A stretch of DNA of 64,000 nt from UBA4416 sp040389965 (GTDB taxonomy: Bacteria > Bacteroidota > Bacteroidia > B-17B0 > Aurantibacillaceae), in assembly GCA_040389965.1 (NCBI GenBank), contig JAZJZF010000038.1, positions 1-64,000 of the forward strand, in the 5' to 3' direction. Positions 62,601 through 64,000 of this stretch are shown here, one piece after another. Below the pieces are notes generated by a model, which saw only the letters and a list, made by a program, of their open reading frames with translations, did not search any database and was not told where the DNA came from. The first letter of the stretch is position 1. Every line of letters starts with the position of its first letter. Both the position numbers and the translations under genes were made by a program.

Positions 62601-63998
62601 ACTATCCAGGCAACCATTAGATATTTTCAGCTTAACCGTTTTTGTTCCGGAAGCAGCATACGTATGTGTTTCAGCAGCATTTGTTCCGTCGGGCAGATTA
62701 TCGCCCCAGCTCCAGGTATAACTGGTAATAGCAGGGCCGCCATTTGGCGAGGAGGTACTTTGAAAAGGTACCGAAAAAGTAGTTTGGCATGATACCGTAG
62801 TGTAGGTAAAATCAGCAATAGGCGGCGTTAGAATTGAAAAATTAGAATACAATACCGGCGAACTGCAGCTGGCGCCTGCCATACCTAAAGTTACCGAATA
62901 GTTTCCCGAAGCACTAACATTTACGCATTGTCCGCTCATGCCGTTAACGCCTTGCCCGCTCCATGTATAAGATGTAAAGCCCGGAGGAGCACATAAGGTA
63001 TTGGTACCTGCTGCACAAATAAAATTATTGGTAGAACCAACTGCAATAGCTGCTCCATTTAAACTTAGTGTCATTGGCTGGCACGAACAATCTACATAAG
63101 CCCATCCGGCGTGGCCACCCTGTGCACAGTCGCTGGCTATAAATTCAATCGTAACGCATTGCCCTATATACCCGCTTAAATCAAAAGAGCGGGTTGTCCA
63201 GTCTTTCCATTTATAAGCTCCCGAAGCCACAAACGTAGGATCTCCGCTTAAGCAGGAAGCACTGCTGTTTACAACATTATAAGCACCGCAGGGAATAGGA
63301 TTGCCATTACAATCTGTAAAAGAAATATTAAAATAAGGCTGATCCACACAGTTATGTCCTGCATCTTCCAACACTACTGCAAACTTGTAAATAAACACCG
63401 AACTGGCGGCAGTAACATTAAAACTTTGCGTCACCTTTACAGCAGATCCACCGGTGGTGTTTCCATCTCCTATTTTTAAAGAGAAATTACCTCCACCCGG
63501 AGGAACCGTTTGTAAACCCGGAATCGTAGGGTCTACAGCAGGCGCAACTACATTAAAACGTGTTGATGCATTAGGGCAACAACCGGCTTGTGTAAGCGAA
63601 TTTGCATTGATCCCTTCCGTTACTGTCCAGCCTGTAGCATTACCTGTTTCAAAATCCACATTGGTGCAGGGAGCCTGTACCGATGGATTCCCGGGGGCTG
63701 CAGCCGGCGCACCCAGTGTGCTATAAGTGTTGTATTTAAATTTAATGTACTTACGCTTGGCTATCGAAAGTTGAATTTTTTGCTCCCAGGCAGGTGCGCC
63801 ACTCAGCGAAATCTGTTGCCTTGCAGCCATTTCATTAAACCCATAAATAGAATCAATATCAAATACGTGCTGAAATGAATTTAATTTTACTGCTATTAAG
63901 GAGTCTTCATTGTGAGTGTGATTGCTTGTTTGTCCTGTAGTGGTGGAGATTTGGACAACGGCAAGAACAGTTAAAAGGGATGTGTAGATCTTTTTCAT
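59676..63998 (-). CDS. Large PKD-repeat surface protein with type B Por sorting tail
   Basis: The 1440-residue protein has a signal peptide (residues 1-22, ending TTGQ). An N-terminal domain (about 95-300) has paired Cys (DAGHNCVDQPYFNISFTDCNG, SCQPMTLSLNG). About eleven PKD-type repeats of 80-95 residues fill 385-1340, each with a core like YTWSWGDNLPDGTNAAETH or WNWDFTNDGSVDNTTQNP. The gliding motility-associated tail closes it (IPNAFTPYNTDGINDQF, YDMWVYDRWGEMIFYT, KGWDGKRTGK). It is probably an adhesin delivered by the type IX system. The gene is complete within the window. Confidence 0.9.
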   Translation of the reverse strand: MKKIYTSLLTVLAVVQISTTTGQTSNHTHNEDSLIAVKLNSFQHVFDIDSIYGFNEMAARQQISLSGAPAWEQKIQLSIAKRKYIKFKYNTYSTLGAPAAAPGNPSVQAPCTNVDFETGNATGWTVTEGINANSLTQAGCCPNASTRFNVVAPAVDPTIPGLQTVPPGGGNFSLKIGDGNTTGGSAVKVTQSFNVTAASSVFIYKFAVVLEDAGHNCVDQPYFNISFTDCNGNPIPCGAYNVVNSSASCLSGDPTFVASGAYKWKDWTTRSFDLSGYIGQCVTIEFIASDCAQGGHAGWAYVDCSCQPMTLSLNGAAIAVGSTNNFICAAGTNTLCAPPGFTSYTWSGQGVNGMSGQCVNVSASGNYSVTLGMAGASCSSPVLYSNFSILTPPIADFTYTTVSCQTTFSVPFQSTSSPNGGPAITSYTWSWGDNLPDGTNAAETHTYAASGTKTVKLKISNGCLDSITKSIVVSPKPVANFNVANNCLNAVSNFSSTSTATGGIVAQVWNWGDNSGTGSGVAPTHIYAGPNTYTVKLVVTDAGLCKDSISKPITIYPNPVTSFTTNPVCMGTAVSFTNTSTITPTAALTWAWDFDNNGTTDNATQSPTNNYAAAGSYTAELKASSPNGCKDSTTVTVRVNTLPTATFTPVNACVNANVLLNNTSSVPLPDALNSYTWTFGAGSTPVSSSNQNPPSLSYGASGTKTISLMIMANTTCTASITRTITVYATPVSNFSTTAVCQATQTAFTDLSTTGTGTVNAWNWDFTNDGSVDNTTQNPTLIYPSSGTFTTSLQVTTSQGCTNTFTLPVNIWGHTIPNFSPDNVCFGTATTFTNYTNTTTNANVGGTPTYDWAFNDGSPNSSVANTIHTYTLGTNGNATYNVTLTATSTHSCTDYIVKPVNVYSIPTASFTSNTVCLGNPTLFTDASNGNGNTVIGFMWDFSSNGSVDATGVSNPNYTFPTYGINTISYTVTTNPIPGLTCPNTNTMLTAYVDPLPVPDFTFVNKCINTQPNTFDGSVSAIAVGTNTNYAWAYGDGATGNGVTTTHPYSTPASYNVTLTVTSNKGCVKAVVKAIDVYKKPIMSIANSAACDGKPMSFTANEQAGSGTVTDWYWDFNNNISTIESTGSSTTSFIYPTAGGQSIGLITISNPGQCRDTLRVPVYVDYVPKALFATPKPNGCPIHCVTFGSSTPAVTLPAQINSWKWVFGDGTVVNSITGDSVTNCYNNTTSNQLKYYDVKLIVTTDKGCSDSLQKTSFVTIYPTPIASYVINPDPGNVVTPLEYFTNQSQDYTKFYWTFETSQYKSDSTHVNPTHLYISDNANTYNTNLIVVNQYGCSDTAYVAIDINPEFAFYIPNAFTPYNTDGINDQFTGAGIGIEKYDMWVYDRWGEMIFYTNDIAKGWDGKRTGKAESVKQDVFVWKVKIKDVLGKNHDYIGHVTLLR

Positions 63999-64000
63999 AG

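Noticed and set aside
59900..62900. Repeated segments of about 260 bp
   Set aside because: They encode PKD domains of the surface protein and are not a DNA-level repeat.
1..64000. tRNA, rRNA, CRISPR arrays, insertion-sequence transposases
   Set aside because: None was seen by eye in the intergenic gaps; the only recombinase is the core gene xerD. A tRNAscan and CRISPR search would settle it.

Overview
This window comes from a low-GC member of the Bacteroidota. The evidence is four large exported proteins with Por (type IX) secretion signals, type A or type B (gliding-associated) C-termini, PorE-like propeller proteins, almost no Shine-Dalgarno sequences but repeated TAnnTTTG -7 boxes, and a typical Bacteroidota gene set (LytTR regulators, SUI1-type factor, xerD next to aroQ). 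Two runs of exactly ten N (27912-27921 and 57526-57535) show that it is a scaffold, probably a draft or metagenome-assembled genome. I cannot fix the order or genus from sequence alone.

Layout. 1-181 is a short fragment that reads as the start of aroB on the minus strand and may be a chimeric join. 182-9331 holds an endonuclease III-peroxiredoxin fusion, two tandem PorE-like proteins ending in SPOR-like domains, a YciO/Sua5 protein, two paralogous small membrane proteins and an M61 peptidase. 9399-19617 is a plus-strand block: TPR protein, SUI1 factor, both methylmalonyl-CoA mutase subunits, membrane proteins, DNA polymerase III delta and an M48-type protease. 19676-27388 holds a VWA protein, a type IX-secreted fibronectin protein, a thiolase broken by a 1-nt frameshift, an SRPBCC-EVE-MarR operon with a 24-bp operator, and xerD/aroQ. 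27404-34669 is a minus-strand run: LytTR regulator, LamG-sensor LytS-type kinase, two CDP-deoxyhexose genes, recJ and yebC. 34762-46041 carries surface proteins, small enzymes, lipoproteins and sucC. 46234-50011 pairs bioA with a biotin-dependent acyl-CoA carboxylase. 50627-55857 holds lipoproteins and then a compact six-gene accessory operon with FRG, DUF262 and P-loop proteins. 55875-63998 holds a hydrolase, an acetyltransferase, a phosphoribosyltransferase and a 1440-residue PKD surface protein.

The metabolic genes fit together. The acyl-CoA carboxylase beta subunit (biotin supplied through BioA), methylmalonyl-CoA mutase MutA/MutB and succinyl-CoA ligase would take propionyl-CoA into the TCA cycle, with the thiolase releasing acyl-CoA units upstream.

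The most unusual content is in the gene-poor stretches (47569-47955, 50012-50626, 57100-57787, 58259-58641, 59146-59675). They carry several families of structured intergenic repeats. One recurs at least five times. Its T-rich/A-rich hairpin has a hexanucleotide loop (CTTGAT or CTTGAA) whose exact complement (ATCAAG or TTCAAG) lies 7-8 nt downstream of the stem. This is a covarying H-type pseudoknot, followed in complete copies by a second long covarying hairpin and a conserved tail. Two partial copies lie between the terminal inverted repeats of another palindromic element, which suggests insertion or expansion. The repeats and the DUF262/FRG operon are the two best candidates for something undescribed.
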